Of a stretch of DNA of 64,000 bases, positions 10,272 to 19,225 are shown one piece after another. The translations under genes and the position numbers were made by a program. Below the pieces are notes generated by a model. It was not told where the DNA came from. It ran no database searches and saw nothing but the letters and a program-made list of their open reading frames with translations. Each line of letters starts with the position of its first letter. Position 1 is the first letter of the stretch. Source of the stretch: Cardinium endosymbiont cBtQ1 of Bemisia tabaci (lineage in GTDB: Bacteria; Bacteroidota; Bacteroidia; Cytophagales; Amoebophilaceae); the NCBI RefSeq assembly GCF_000689375.1, contig NZ_CBQZ010000001.1:186001-250000 (forward strand), read 5' to 3'.

Positions 10272-11606
10272 ATGTGCTACATCATAGGGATTTCTAAGGC
10301 CCTTGTTTCGATTGGTCGATCTAGTTTGATGGTTTCTTTGGCCCTAGCCGTTAGTTGTAGCAGTAAAAATTGTGTACGCAAGCATGACAAAGGTAAAGTA
10401 CCACTTCCACTAAATACCCAAACACTATTGACTTCAAAAGCTTCATTAGGGAAAAGTGATGCCATTCCAGCAGCCGATAAACTAAAAAAAACTGATACAG
10501 AAACGTTTTGTTTGTCAGATAATCCTAATCTATATCCAAACAAAATAAATAAATTGAAAAGAATCGCTAAAGTAGAAGAGAAAAAACAAGCTATTGTATT
10601 ATTGCATGGATTGCATAGGCTCTCTTATGACTTTGCTACTATGGAGGTAGTTTTAAAAGAAGAATTTCCACATGCTACCATATTGGCTTCAACAAGTCTG
10701 AATAAAGATTCTACTGGCAAAGGCGGACTAATGTCCTTTGTCTCGCCTACTACCTCACGTTGTATAACAGACCAAGCTAAATCAGTATATGAAGAAATAA
10801 AAGCAAAGCTTCCCGGTAGGCATATCGTAATTGTTGGCCATAGTCAAGGGGGATTGCGGGGGTTTGCCCTGATTAAAAACCATGTGGCTGATTTAAAAGG
10901 AGAAGATATCCATATTAATCATTTAATCACTATAGGTACACCATGGAAAGGTGCACCCGTAATGGAACATATGAAAAATATCAAACAGTTCCAGGAAAAA
11001 TTTAATGAAATAGAATCTACTTTGGATAGAGTAGAAAAAAATTATGCTAAAGCCGTAATCAAATATTTTTTTAAATTTATGCCCGAATTAGCCCAAGCAT
11101 GGCCTAGTTTGTACCAACTAGCAGTCTCCTACTTTATCAAATCAAAATGTCCAGGCGCCGAGGCATTAGATCCACAGAGTGATTTTATACGTGAGGTTTC
11201 TACAGCACTTCAGACAATGGATTTGCCCATTACTGCTATTGCAGGTGTTTTAACTGATTTTTCTAGTCTTTTTGATCGGTTTCCCTCTATTAATAAAGAG
11301 GAGTTGGATAAACTCAATGCTACTTATGCAGGTTTGATTGGTTGTAAGAAAAATTCTGAACATGATATGTTGCTTCCTGTTGATACACAACATGCAGAAG
11401 GATGTACTAAATCAAATTTTAAACGTATAAAAGTATATGGTGCCTGTCATGGCAATAAAGTAGGTGTTACCGTAAAAAAAGGCATTTCGGAGCTCAATAA
11501 TAGGGAGGTTATACAAAGAGTAGTGGAGTCTATAAAAGCTACTTTTTACGAAAACAAAGAGGAAGTATCTATGGAACCCCCACAATCATGTTCTTCTGCT
11601 GCTTAG
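10272..11606 (+). CDS. Lipase-like alpha/beta hydrolase, probable lipoprotein
   Basis: The protein has an alpha/beta-hydrolase fold of the lipase type. There is an oxyanion strand IVLLHGL, a nucleophile elbow IVGHSQGGLRG with the catalytic Ser near residue 197, and a late His in YGACHGNK. The Asp could lie in LTDFSSLFDRF. The N-terminus contains a lipoprotein signal ending LALAVSCSSK. A second start at 10329 (MVSLALAVSC) would give a more typical signal peptide than the first ATG at 10272, so the true start is uncertain. A low-complexity linker follows the lipid anchor. A paralogue lies at 44659-45648, sharing the HGL and GHSQGGLR motifs and a C-terminal NFKR segment. The substrate is unknown. 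A surface or secreted lipase acting on host lipids is one possibility, as is a role in the symbiont's own envelope. Confidence 0.75.
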   Translation: MCYIIGISKALVSIGRSSLMVSLALAVSCSSKNCVRKHDKGKVPLPLNTQTLLTSKASLGKSDAIPAADKLKKTDTETFCLSDNPNLYPNKINKLKRIAKVEEKKQAIVLLHGLHRLSYDFATMEVVLKEEFPHATILASTSLNKDSTGKGGLMSFVSPTTSRCITDQAKSVYEEIKAKLPGRHIVIVGHSQGGLRGFALIKNHVADLKGEDIHINHLITIGTPWKGAPVMEHMKNIKQFQEKFNEIESTLDRVEKNYAKAVIKYFFKFMPELAQAWPSLYQLAVSYFIKSKCPGAEALDPQSDFIREVSTALQTMDLPITAIAGVLTDFSSLFDRFPSINKEELDKLNATYAGLIGCKKNSEHDMLLPVDTQHAEGCTKSNFKRIKVYGACHGNKVGVTVKKGISELNNREVIQRVVESIKATFYENKEEVSMEPPQSCSSAA

Positions 11607-11646
11607 CTAGGTATAGAACAAAAGAGATCATTTAAACGATAAAATC

Positions 11647-13077
11647 TTGGATAGTGTAAAAATTAAAAAGTCTATCGTTTCCTTGGATGGGATGCTGGAT
11701 CATCCCATCTTACGTCAAATTGGGGCCATTGCTGATAGCCTTTCATTAGAAACCTATGTGGTGGGAGGATTTGTGCGCGATTTGTTTTTAGGCCGTATTG
11801 CCAAAGATATTGATATTGTGTGCGTAGGAGATAGTATGGTACTTGCACAAGCTGTAGCACAATACAAAGGTGTTCCAGTTACGTTTTTTAAACGTTTTGG
11901 TACCGCTGTGTTGCAATGGGATGAGTGGGCCTTAGAGTTTATAAGCGCCAGGAAAGAATCCTATGTGCTGACTTCTCGTCATCCAAGTGTATCAACAGGA
12001 ACACTCGCTGATGATCAAATGCGTCGAGACTTTACCATTAATGCAATGGCGGCCTCTTTAAATAAAGAAGATTATGGACGATTCATAGATCCATTCAACG
12101 GCCAGAGCGATTTGATCCATGGTTTGATTAGAACCCCTTGTAATCCCTATCAAACCTTTTCAGATGACCCATTGCGAATCATGCGTGCCATACGCTTGTC
12201 GACACAGCTCTATTTTACCATAGTACCAGAAACATGGGTCGCCATAAAAGCGGTTCGGGATCGATTGGGTATTGTAGCTCAGGAGCGTATATCAGAAGAG
12301 CTCCATAAAATAATAATGACCGATCGGCCTTCTTATGGGTTTAAACTTTTATTTGATGCAAATCTATTATCCGTTGTACTACCAGAATTATACCACCTTG
12401 CAGGGAAAGAACAAGTTGGATGCCATTCTCATAAAGATAATTTTTTTCATACCCTTGAAGTTTTGGACAATCTAGCCCATCATTCTAGTAAATTATGGCT
12501 TCGCTGGGCAGCTGTTTTGCATGATATCGCCAAACCATTGACTAAAAGATTTGATCCCATACATGGTTTTTCTTTTCATGGACACGAAGAGCAGGGTGCC
12601 AAAATGTTGCCTAAGCTTTTTAAAAGAATGCGCTTCCCTATCACTAAAGAAGTATTGGGCTATGTACAAAAATTGGTTAGATTGCATCTACGTCCTATAG
12701 CTTTGGCCAAGGAGGTCACAGATGCAGCTATACGGCGTCTTTTGTATGAAGTTGGGGATGATTTAGAGGATTTGTTTTTGTTGTGTAGAGCTGATATAAC
12801 CTCTAAAAACGAGGTTAAAGTGCAACAATATTTGGCCAACTTTGATAGGGTACAGCACCGGGTCTGGCAGGTCGAAGCACGTGATAAAATTAGAAATTTT
12901 CAACCTGTTATTACGGGTGAAATTATTATCCAAACATTTGGATTAAAACCATCCCCTCAGGTAGGCCTTATTAAGCAGGCAGTTAAGGAGGCTATATTAG
13001 AAGGTAAAATTAAAAACAGCTACCAAGAAGCATTTGATTATATGTTAATGGTTGGTAAACGGTATGGGCTATCCTAA
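11647..13077 (+). CDS. cca: CCA tRNA nucleotidyltransferase / poly(A) polymerase family with HD domain
   Basis: This enzyme adds or repairs the 3' CCA of tRNAs. That fits the three tRNA genes in this window, none of which encodes CCA. The head shows VVGGFVRDLFLGRIAKDIDI, with the nucleotidyltransferase DxD metal-binding motif, then the RRDFTINAMA motif and DDPLRIMRAIRLS. The C-terminal half carries an HD domain with WAAVLHDIAKP. The 476-residue length fits the HD-containing bacterial class. The first codon is TTG at 11647; the next in-frame ATG is 11692, and either start leaves the catalytic head intact. It follows the lipase-like gene by 40 bases on the same strand. Whether the enzyme adds CCA or only A cannot be decided by eye. 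Confidence 0.92.
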   Translation: MDSVKIKKSIVSLDGMLDHPILRQIGAIADSLSLETYVVGGFVRDLFLGRIAKDIDIVCVGDSMVLAQAVAQYKGVPVTFFKRFGTAVLQWDEWALEFISARKESYVLTSRHPSVSTGTLADDQMRRDFTINAMAASLNKEDYGRFIDPFNGQSDLIHGLIRTPCNPYQTFSDDPLRIMRAIRLSTQLYFTIVPETWVAIKAVRDRLGIVAQERISEELHKIIMTDRPSYGFKLLFDANLLSVVLPELYHLAGKEQVGCHSHKDNFFHTLEVLDNLAHHSSKLWLRWAAVLHDIAKPLTKRFDPIHGFSFHGHEEQGAKMLPKLFKRMRFPITKEVLGYVQKLVRLHLRPIALAKEVTDAAIRRLLYEVGDDLEDLFLLCRADITSKNEVKVQQYLANFDRVQHRVWQVEARDKIRNFQPVITGEIIIQTFGLKPSPQVGLIKQAVKEAILEGKIKNSYQEAFDYMLMVGKRYGLS

Positions 13078-13142
13078 CTGGTTTGATTTTGTTGCATCTA
13101 TATAAAAAAATAATAACCGCTAGCCATCCATGTAGTTGTTTT

Positions 13143-13742
13143 TTATTTGAACGCATGTGGCTGTAAGGCTTTTTTAATAAGCGCTTCGAGCGTAAGCGGG
13201 GTAAGTGTCTCTGCCCGCACCGTTGCAATGGCTTTTTCTGCAATTTTTGGGGTAAGGCCCAATTTAATTAAAGCCATTATGGCGTCTTGATCTATCTTGC
13301 TTTCGGTCGGTTGTAGTACCGATATATCTTGCATATCATGCAACTTTTGCGCTTTATCCGAGAGTTCTAGTATCAATCGTTGCGCAGCTTTTGCGCCAAC
13401 CCCTTTAATGGAGGTAAGCAAACGTTCATCCTTACGTAAAATAGCTTTATGTAAAACAGCTGGATTGAGAGAAGATAAGATCGTCAGGGCAATCTTAGGA
13501 CCAATGCTACCAACAGAGATAAGTTGCAACCACCATGATTTTTCTTCTAGTGTATAAAACCCATATAAAGTAGCAGCTTCGTTTTTTACTTGCATAACCG
13601 TCAATAAAGTACAGCTATCTAAGCTTTTTATTTGGTCAAAAGTATGTAAAGAAATATGTAAACCATAGCCTACTCCCCCTACATTTAAAATGACATAAGT
13701 AGGTTCCTTATATAATAATTGTCCTATAAGTTGTGCAATCAT
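13143..13742 (-). CDS. ruvA: Holliday junction DNA helicase subunit RuvA
   Basis: RuvA binds four-way DNA junctions and loads the RuvB motor for branch migration; RuvC, encoded at 36489-37046, then cleaves. The 199 residues begin MIAQLIGQLLYKEPTYVILNVGGVGY, the OB-fold domain I. Helix-hairpin-helix motifs follow in domain II (LISVGSIGPKIALTIL and SIKGVGAKAAQRLILEL). A three-helix domain III, which contacts RuvB, closes the protein (MALIKLGLTPKIAEKAI). Length and order are normal. It is followed downstream by the convergent cca gene with 65 bases between the two stops. Confidence 0.96.
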   Translation of the reverse strand: MIAQLIGQLLYKEPTYVILNVGGVGYGLHISLHTFDQIKSLDSCTLLTVMQVKNEAATLYGFYTLEEKSWWLQLISVGSIGPKIALTILSSLNPAVLHKAILRKDERLLTSIKGVGAKAAQRLILELSDKAQKLHDMQDISVLQPTESKIDQDAIMALIKLGLTPKIAEKAIATVRAETLTPLTLEALIKKALQPHAFK

Positions 13743-13815
13743 AGAGGTAATACTAGAAGATTACTTCGATCTAGTACTTAATAGTACAAAAAAATCATAG
13801 ATCGATGCAATACCA

Positions 13816-15600
13816 TTACGATCTATTTTTTTTCTTATTATTGGCTTGAATAGCCGAAGCAACCCTAGACTGAAAAGAAAGCTTAGCACCACCTTGTTTT
13901 GCGTTTTGTTGTCTAGCCATCAATTTTTCCTTGATACCATCTGTATCCACCCAGTAATTTATAAATCTTTGTTGTAAAAAGGTCATAAGATTAGAGATGC
14001 AATAGTAAAAACTTAATCCAGCAGGAAATGTATTCAGGACAATCATAAAAACAAAAGGCATTGTATAAGATAGTACTTTCATAGGTCCCTCTTTTGGACC
14101 ACTTTGGTTGCTAAAAATGGTTGATAACGCCATTAGTAATGTAAACAAACTTACATGATTGCCATAGAATGGTATGGTAAAAGGCAGGGTCATAATGCTA
14201 TCATAAGTTGATAAATCATTTACCCACCAAAAAGAAGCTTGCCGCAGTGCAATGGCATGAGGGAAAAAATTAAACATAGCCAACAGAATAGGCATTTGAA
14301 GCAGAGCAGGTATACAACCACTTAATGGATTAATACCCAATTCCTTACAAAAAGCAGCTTGCTGAATTCGTTCTTGTTGTACATCATATTTGTATTTCTC
14401 TTTTATCTTATCCAATTCCGGCTTTAGAACTTTCATTTTAGCCATAGAGATAAAAGAACTATAAGCAAGAGGGGCTAATAATAACTTAATGATAAAAACC
14501 AATAAGAAAATGATTAATCCATAATTAGAAAAATATTTTTCCAAAAAATAAAAAAGTGGAATAATCAGCCCTTTATTGACCCATCTGACAATAGCCCACC
14601 CCAAAGGTATATTTTGCTCAAATCCTTTTGTAACCTTTTTCAGAATTTTATAATCATTGGGCCCAAAGAACAAGACGAATTGACCATGACCTGCCGCTTT
14701 ATCTTTGTCAGACAAGGCAAGGGATAAAGCAACAGACTTCGTAACATTTGACGATACCGATGGTTCCATACACAGGTCTCCTAGTTTAAAAGAATCATCA
14801 GCAACAATAGCAGATGAGAAAAAACGTTGCTTAAGACTCATCCATTTGATGGGTACTGCTATATGCTTTTTTTCAACTTCTGTTGAGGATTCTTTTAACT
14901 TATCAAAAGTCTCATCCAGTAAATAATACTGCACGGTACTTCTAGAAGCATCTGCTTTTGTATCCGTTTCTAAACTTTTCATAGCCATATTCCAATGGAA
15001 ATTAGCCTGAGTAGTTGAATTAAGATAGGGCTCCATGCCAACAGCATGCCAGTCATAGTTGATTTGATAGCTCCTTCCAGAAAAGGTAAATGATTGCTCC
15101 AAGTATTGAGCGCCATTTAACTCCAGCCGAAAAACTATTTTAGCTTGTTCAGCTTCTTTCAGCTTATAAACAGGTCTGGATTGGGTTTGAAAATATAAGT
15201 CTTTGGTATTTATACTTAAATTCTCATAGGGAAAAGAAATGCCCATATGACTGCTCTGCTCATCCAATAAGACCAACGCTTCCCCGTTTTTATCCTTATA
15301 CTGCTTTAGTACAACCTTTTTTATGGTACCACCTTTTGTACTCAGCACTACTTTCAGCAACTCATTTTCAACTGTGATATCCTTTTCTTCTCCCTGAAGT
15401 GCCACCCTAAAAGGAGTAGAGGCCAGCCGATTGGCTTCATTTGTTTTACTTAATGGAACTATTGTTTGATCTGTAGTAGCAGGAGATACAACGCGTTGCA
15501 TTTCCGATTTAGGGTTAAAGAAATAAAAATAAATAAGTAAACCTGTTGATATCAAAAACAATCGAACAATTTTATTTTTATCTAGAACCATATACAACAA
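13816..15600 (-). CDS. yidC: Membrane protein insertase YidC
   Basis: YidC inserts and folds inner-membrane proteins, alone or with SecYEG (secG is at 54075-54455). The 594-residue protein has one N-terminal membrane helix (IVRLFLISTGLLIYFYFF) and a large periplasmic beta domain of about 300 residues. Near residue 360 begin the five conserved helices of the Oxa1/YidC core, including the region PALLQMPILLAMFNFFPHAI and the final VLNTFPAGLSFYYCISNLM. A basic tail ends GKK-type (NNKKKNRS). Length fits Bacteroidota YidC (about 600). It lies 73 bases upstream of ruvA on the same strand and may be co-transcribed with it. Confidence 0.96.
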   Translation of the reverse strand: MLYMVLDKNKIVRLFLISTGLLIYFYFFNPKSEMQRVVSPATTDQTIVPLSKTNEANRLASTPFRVALQGEEKDITVENELLKVVLSTKGGTIKKVVLKQYKDKNGEALVLLDEQSSHMGISFPYENLSINTKDLYFQTQSRPVYKLKEAEQAKIVFRLELNGAQYLEQSFTFSGRSYQINYDWHAVGMEPYLNSTTQANFHWNMAMKSLETDTKADASRSTVQYYLLDETFDKLKESSTEVEKKHIAVPIKWMSLKQRFFSSAIVADDSFKLGDLCMEPSVSSNVTKSVALSLALSDKDKAAGHGQFVLFFGPNDYKILKKVTKGFEQNIPLGWAIVRWVNKGLIIPLFYFLEKYFSNYGLIIFLLVFIIKLLLAPLAYSSFISMAKMKVLKPELDKIKEKYKYDVQQERIQQAAFCKELGINPLSGCIPALLQMPILLAMFNFFPHAIALRQASFWWVNDLSTYDSIMTLPFTIPFYGNHVSLFTLLMALSTIFSNQSGPKEGPMKVLSYTMPFVFMIVLNTFPAGLSFYYCISNLMTFLQQRFINYWVDTDGIKEKLMARQQNAKQGGAKLSFQSRVASAIQANNKKKNRS

Positions 15601-15858
15601 ATAAAAATTTTGGATGCATTATCATGATAAGTCATAAAGAGACCGCTGGCTTCATGATAGCTTTTAAGGACACAGAAAAACAAATATAGTTATTCTTAAC
15701 GAATTATGTTAAAAAACAACTTTTTTCTGATAAATTTTTTAATTACTTCTGTTCCCACTTTGATTTTACTAAGGCAAACATCTAGTTGTGTTTTACTTAA
15801 ATCCAATTCTAATGGCAACCATTTTAGATACATGGAAGAAAATCTAGAATACGTTACT
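15601..15858. other. Non-coding stretch upstream of yidC
   Basis: About 260 bases without a credible reading frame. It is AT-rich and presumably holds the yidC promoter. No hairpin or known RNA was recognised. Confidence 0.5.
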
Positions 15859-15999
15859 AACCTCAATTTTAGATTATAGTTATTCTAAACCAGTTATATA
15901 TATTAGATATAGAAGGTTTGTTCTCTTTTAGTCCAATAAGCTGTAATTACAACAATTAAATTGACAAAGAAATTAGGTATGTTTCTATGTCTAGAATGT
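15859..15999 (-). mobile_element. Degraded 3' end of an IS982-family element
   Basis: This stretch aligns by eye with the end of the complete IS982 element at 38654-39655. Both share the terminal AACCT, then GATTA, TTATT and TAAACC, and then the coding end of the transposase. On the minus strand it reads IEHSRHRNIPNFFVNLI, against IEHSRHRSIPNFIVNLI in the complete copy. The following codons differ and end early. Only about the last 45 codons and one terminus are left, so this is a dead remnant. Its inner boundary at about 15999 joins the unknown lipoprotein gene and overlaps its last few codons. Confidence 0.85.
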
Positions 16000-17076
16000 T
16001 CTATGCTGTGCTTTATTTTTCGTTTGCTCATGTGACTTTAGTTTTTCTAAAAACTTAATAATATAACACCTTTTATACTTACAAGTTATAGGATCTTTAT
16101 TGTTGGGATATTTTTGCAAACAATTATAAGTGCATTCTTTGTCAGGTAGAACTTCTTCTATTAATTCTAGAAATTTGATTAGGTTACGAGGAATTTCTTT
16201 TAAATCATAGAACCTATACTGATTTTCTAAAGTATAACCTATATCCTGCAGTAATTTTAGAAGAAAAATAGAACCTTTTGATATAAGAGATTTTATTAGC
16301 CGATAGGCTCCATTAATATCATTATTATGAATCAATATATCTAGTATATTATTACCGGTTTGAAGATCTCTTACAGATGGATTTATTTTTCCACTATCTA
16401 ACAGTAGAGGCAATATCTCCCAATCAAATAAGATATTATAATCATTATCTGTCTTTTGTAGATCTTCCTTTATATTACGGGCTGTTGTGGATAAAATTTC
16501 AAAAAAATTCTGGTCACTATATAATTTTTTAGGAAACTCTTCTATTAGTAATCTAACAGCTGGTACACAACGATTTTCCAATCCTATGGATAGACCTAAG
16601 AAGTACGCTTTTTCATCCATATGCACGATCTGTTGTATGATAGAAGTGAGCTGATTCAATAGTTCTTTATCTTCTTTTCTATGGCTATTAAATATTTCGA
16701 TTTGATCTGATTTATACAATCTTAGCGAATTTTCCAAATTTTTAATACATTTTAACATATTAGTACGTTCTAATTCCTTAATATGCTCTATAGAATGGTC
16801 AGAAGTAACTTTTTGGTCAATCTCTAAATCTTGATCATTCTTCTTATAGACTTTATATTCTCCTCCAGATAACAGATTAGGGTTTACATCTGGATAATTC
16901 TTCGAAATCGCCTCGTAACATTTGCCACCAGATAACAAATATTTATTAATACTCTGTAAGGGTTTGTTGACAGAAAAAACAGTATTTCCCGTACTACAAG
17001 AAACTGTAGTAAAAGATAAAATTATATTAATCCTTAATACGAGATTATAGTATTTCTGATAGATTTTAATGCACAT
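15991..17076 (-). CDS. Unknown lipoprotein with a weak ankyrin-like segment
   Basis: The function is not recognised. The 361 residues start with a hydrophobic signal followed by FTTVSCSTGN, a plausible lipobox cysteine, so the protein is probably membrane-anchored outside the cytoplasm. The body is helical and charged. Around residues 230-270 there is a segment of ankyrin-like character (QTGNNILDILIHNNDINGAYRLIKSLIS), but no run of clear ankyrin repeats. Several cysteines near the C-terminus (ECTYNCLQKYP and CKYKRCYIIKF) could form a metal or disulfide cluster. The final codons (AQHRTF) lie within the IS982 remnant read in another frame, so the original C-terminus may have been replaced by the insertion. 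Confidence 0.55.
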   Translation of the reverse strand: MCIKIYQKYYNLVLRINIILSFTTVSCSTGNTVFSVNKPLQSINKYLLSGGKCYEAISKNYPDVNPNLLSGGEYKVYKKNDQDLEIDQKVTSDHSIEHIKELERTNMLKCIKNLENSLRLYKSDQIEIFNSHRKEDKELLNQLTSIIQQIVHMDEKAYFLGLSIGLENRCVPAVRLLIEEFPKKLYSDQNFFEILSTTARNIKEDLQKTDNDYNILFDWEILPLLLDSGKINPSVRDLQTGNNILDILIHNNDINGAYRLIKSLISKGSIFLLKLLQDIGYTLENQYRFYDLKEIPRNLIKFLELIEEVLPDKECTYNCLQKYPNNKDPITCKYKRCYIIKFLEKLKSHEQTKNKAQHRTF

Positions 17077-17263
17077 GATTATAGACTTAGTTAGAAAGTA
17101 TCAGGAGTTTGAATGATCTGTTATATTTTTTTCAGTTGTTGTACTCGTTTTTTATCTGATTATAACAATACCATAAATTTATTATAATTTTCTATTAGAG
17201 TAAATTTTTAATAATCAATAAGATTTTTGCAAATTTTTAGCACCATAAAAATTACTTGTTTTA

Positions 17264-18709
17264 TTAATATTTATACAAATGTTTATTAAAATATACGATT
17301 TTCTCTAATTTTTTCGCTCTAATATAGTGCCCCACCAGCATGAATAAAGCATTTGCCAATATAGAAATAAAAGTACCACTGGTTGGTCCTACCATAGGGC
17401 TGACCCATTTTTGCCAAGCATATAGAGTAGATATACCTGTAACCATGCCCATGAAAGCAATAGGAGTCGCAATACGGAACCCTAAGACAGCTAAAATAAA
17501 AGGAGCCATTACTATAACCGCATATATACAAGTAGTTGAAACAAGCAAACTAAGCAAATTGGGAAAAAATTGCTCATGGAACGATAATAGCATAGCAAAT
17601 ATAGATACTACCACGATAGTCATGCGCGTCAGTAAAATCTGTTTGACAGAATCCATTTTGGTACGAACTATACTACCAAATAGATCATAAACAATCAAAA
17701 TAGCAGAAGTATGTAGCTTAGAGTCCGCCGTGGACATAGCCATAGCCAACAAACAAACACAAATCAGTGCCCTAATATTGGGAGAGGTGGTCGTTAGAAT
17801 ATAGTCCCAAACCGATATACTAGGTAAATCTGACATCTTTATAAACACAAATAAACCTATTAATAATATGCAGGCCATAATAATACAGGAAACAAAAGCA
17901 GCATATCTAAATACGATTTTGGCTTGGGAAGGGCTAGCAGACATATAAACCACCTGCATAATAGAAGGTTCTATATTAGCTATAACGGATAGATAGTAAA
18001 GAATAGGTAATAACTTATTTTGAAATGGGAAAAATATATTAGAGATACTTAATTCAAATTTTTTTTGCATTTTCAAAAAAGAAATGGTTTCAACCATTGG
18101 TTGATTTAGATGCTTAAAGGTGAGCCACGTTAGTATAAGTATGATGCTAAAAAAAACTATAAACTGCCATACATCGGTAATAGTAACTGAATGAATACCA
18201 CCAAACATTGTATATAGACAAAGAATGGTAGTAGCAACTATAGTAACTATATATGAATTCGAAGCAATACACATGTTTATAGCCTGAGACATGACTTTAA
18301 TTTGTATGGTAACAAAAGTAATCAGATAAGGGATGCTAAGTAAAGCAGTAATCATTCGTGTATATTTTCCATACATCCGCCCCATTGTTTCTGGCATAGA
18401 CATATGATACATAAACTTACCCATATACCCTGCTAACCAACTAATGGTCAATAAGAGAAGCCCATTTATAAGAAATTTCCAAATTATCCAGAAAAAGTTA
18501 CTAGAAGAAAATGTAGTGACGTTTAGGATGAGAATCCCTCCCCCATAATAAGAAGCGAGTAAGGTAATGACCAATGTAGTGGTAGAAAATGCTTTTTTCC
18601 CTATAGCATATTCTTGAAACGTCATACGTATTTTAATAGAAGATAGTCCTATGACTAGGGTAACCAATAAAAAAAATGCTATTAGGAGTAAAGGTGTTTC
18701 AAATGACAT
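17264..18709 (-). CDS. Sodium/solute symporter (SLC5/SSS family)
   Basis: The 481-residue protein has about 13 hydrophobic helices and the general pattern of the sodium:solute symporter family (proline, pantothenate, sugar and similar transporters). Supporting motifs are MTFQEYAIGKKAFSTTTLV after helix 1, LYTMFGGIHSVTITDVWQF in the core and LAMAMSTADSKLHTSAILIVYD, a family hallmark. The closest relative in the window is the transporter half of the broken fusion gene at 31977-36291 (LYTSIGGIKAVTITDMVQF). This copy has no extra C-terminal regulatory domain and stops after the last helix. The substrate cannot be deduced. Confidence 0.85.
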   Translation of the reverse strand: MSFETPLLLIAFFLLVTLVIGLSSIKIRMTFQEYAIGKKAFSTTTLVITLLASYYGGGILILNVTTFSSSNFFWIIWKFLINGLLLLTISWLAGYMGKFMYHMSMPETMGRMYGKYTRMITALLSIPYLITFVTIQIKVMSQAINMCIASNSYIVTIVATTILCLYTMFGGIHSVTITDVWQFIVFFSIILILTWLTFKHLNQPMVETISFLKMQKKFELSISNIFFPFQNKLLPILYYLSVIANIEPSIMQVVYMSASPSQAKIVFRYAAFVSCIIMACILLIGLFVFIKMSDLPSISVWDYILTTTSPNIRALICVCLLAMAMSTADSKLHTSAILIVYDLFGSIVRTKMDSVKQILLTRMTIVVVSIFAMLLSFHEQFFPNLLSLLVSTTCIYAVIVMAPFILAVLGFRIATPIAFMGMVTGISTLYAWQKWVSPMVGPTSGTFISILANALFMLVGHYIRAKKLEKIVYFNKHLYKY

Positions 18710-19225
18710 AAAAAGGGTCTTTCTAAAAGATTGTGTAAATACTTAAAATGGTTCTCCCGCATCTACATTTATTTTGCCTAATCTCCTGTCCGTTGTCTTA
18801 AAATTTACGTATTATGGCGCCATAAGTTTAGCCAGTTCCAAGCCTCTATACCTTAAAGAAAAACGACATTGGATGTACACAAATAATAAAATTACCTCTG
18901 CTGAACCACAAAATCCTCTAAAATATCGCAATAATTTTTTATAATGCCAAACATCTTGGCTAAGTTTTAAACGAAAACACTAATTTAGGCCTTTCTTTGA
19001 AACAAATTCGACAGAGCCGTTCAAAAAGTCTATCGCAACTATTATTTATTTTCTTAGATTTCATCCTTGCACATGCGACATATCTTATAATAAAAACAAT
19101 TGAAAAAAATAATCATATCTTGTACCTTAAAGATACAACTGACACATTAAACTGAAATGACAGATGGAATCCTTGCTCTATACGTATCTGTAAGATAAAA
19201 TATTGATTTTTATAAGACAAAAGCA
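18710..19225. other. Divergent intergenic region between the symporter and rnr
   Basis: About 515 AT-rich bases with no credible reading frame. It must hold promoters for both flanking genes. A short piece at about 19025-19040 (AAAAGTCTATCGCAAC) vaguely resembles the end of the IS5 element at 38321, but it is too short to call. Confidence 0.4.

Noticed and set aside
19020-19050. Piece resembling the end of the IS5 element at 38321 (AAAAGTCTATCGCAAC)
   Set aside because: The match is about 16 bases with a mismatch, and the flanks do not match, so it may be chance.
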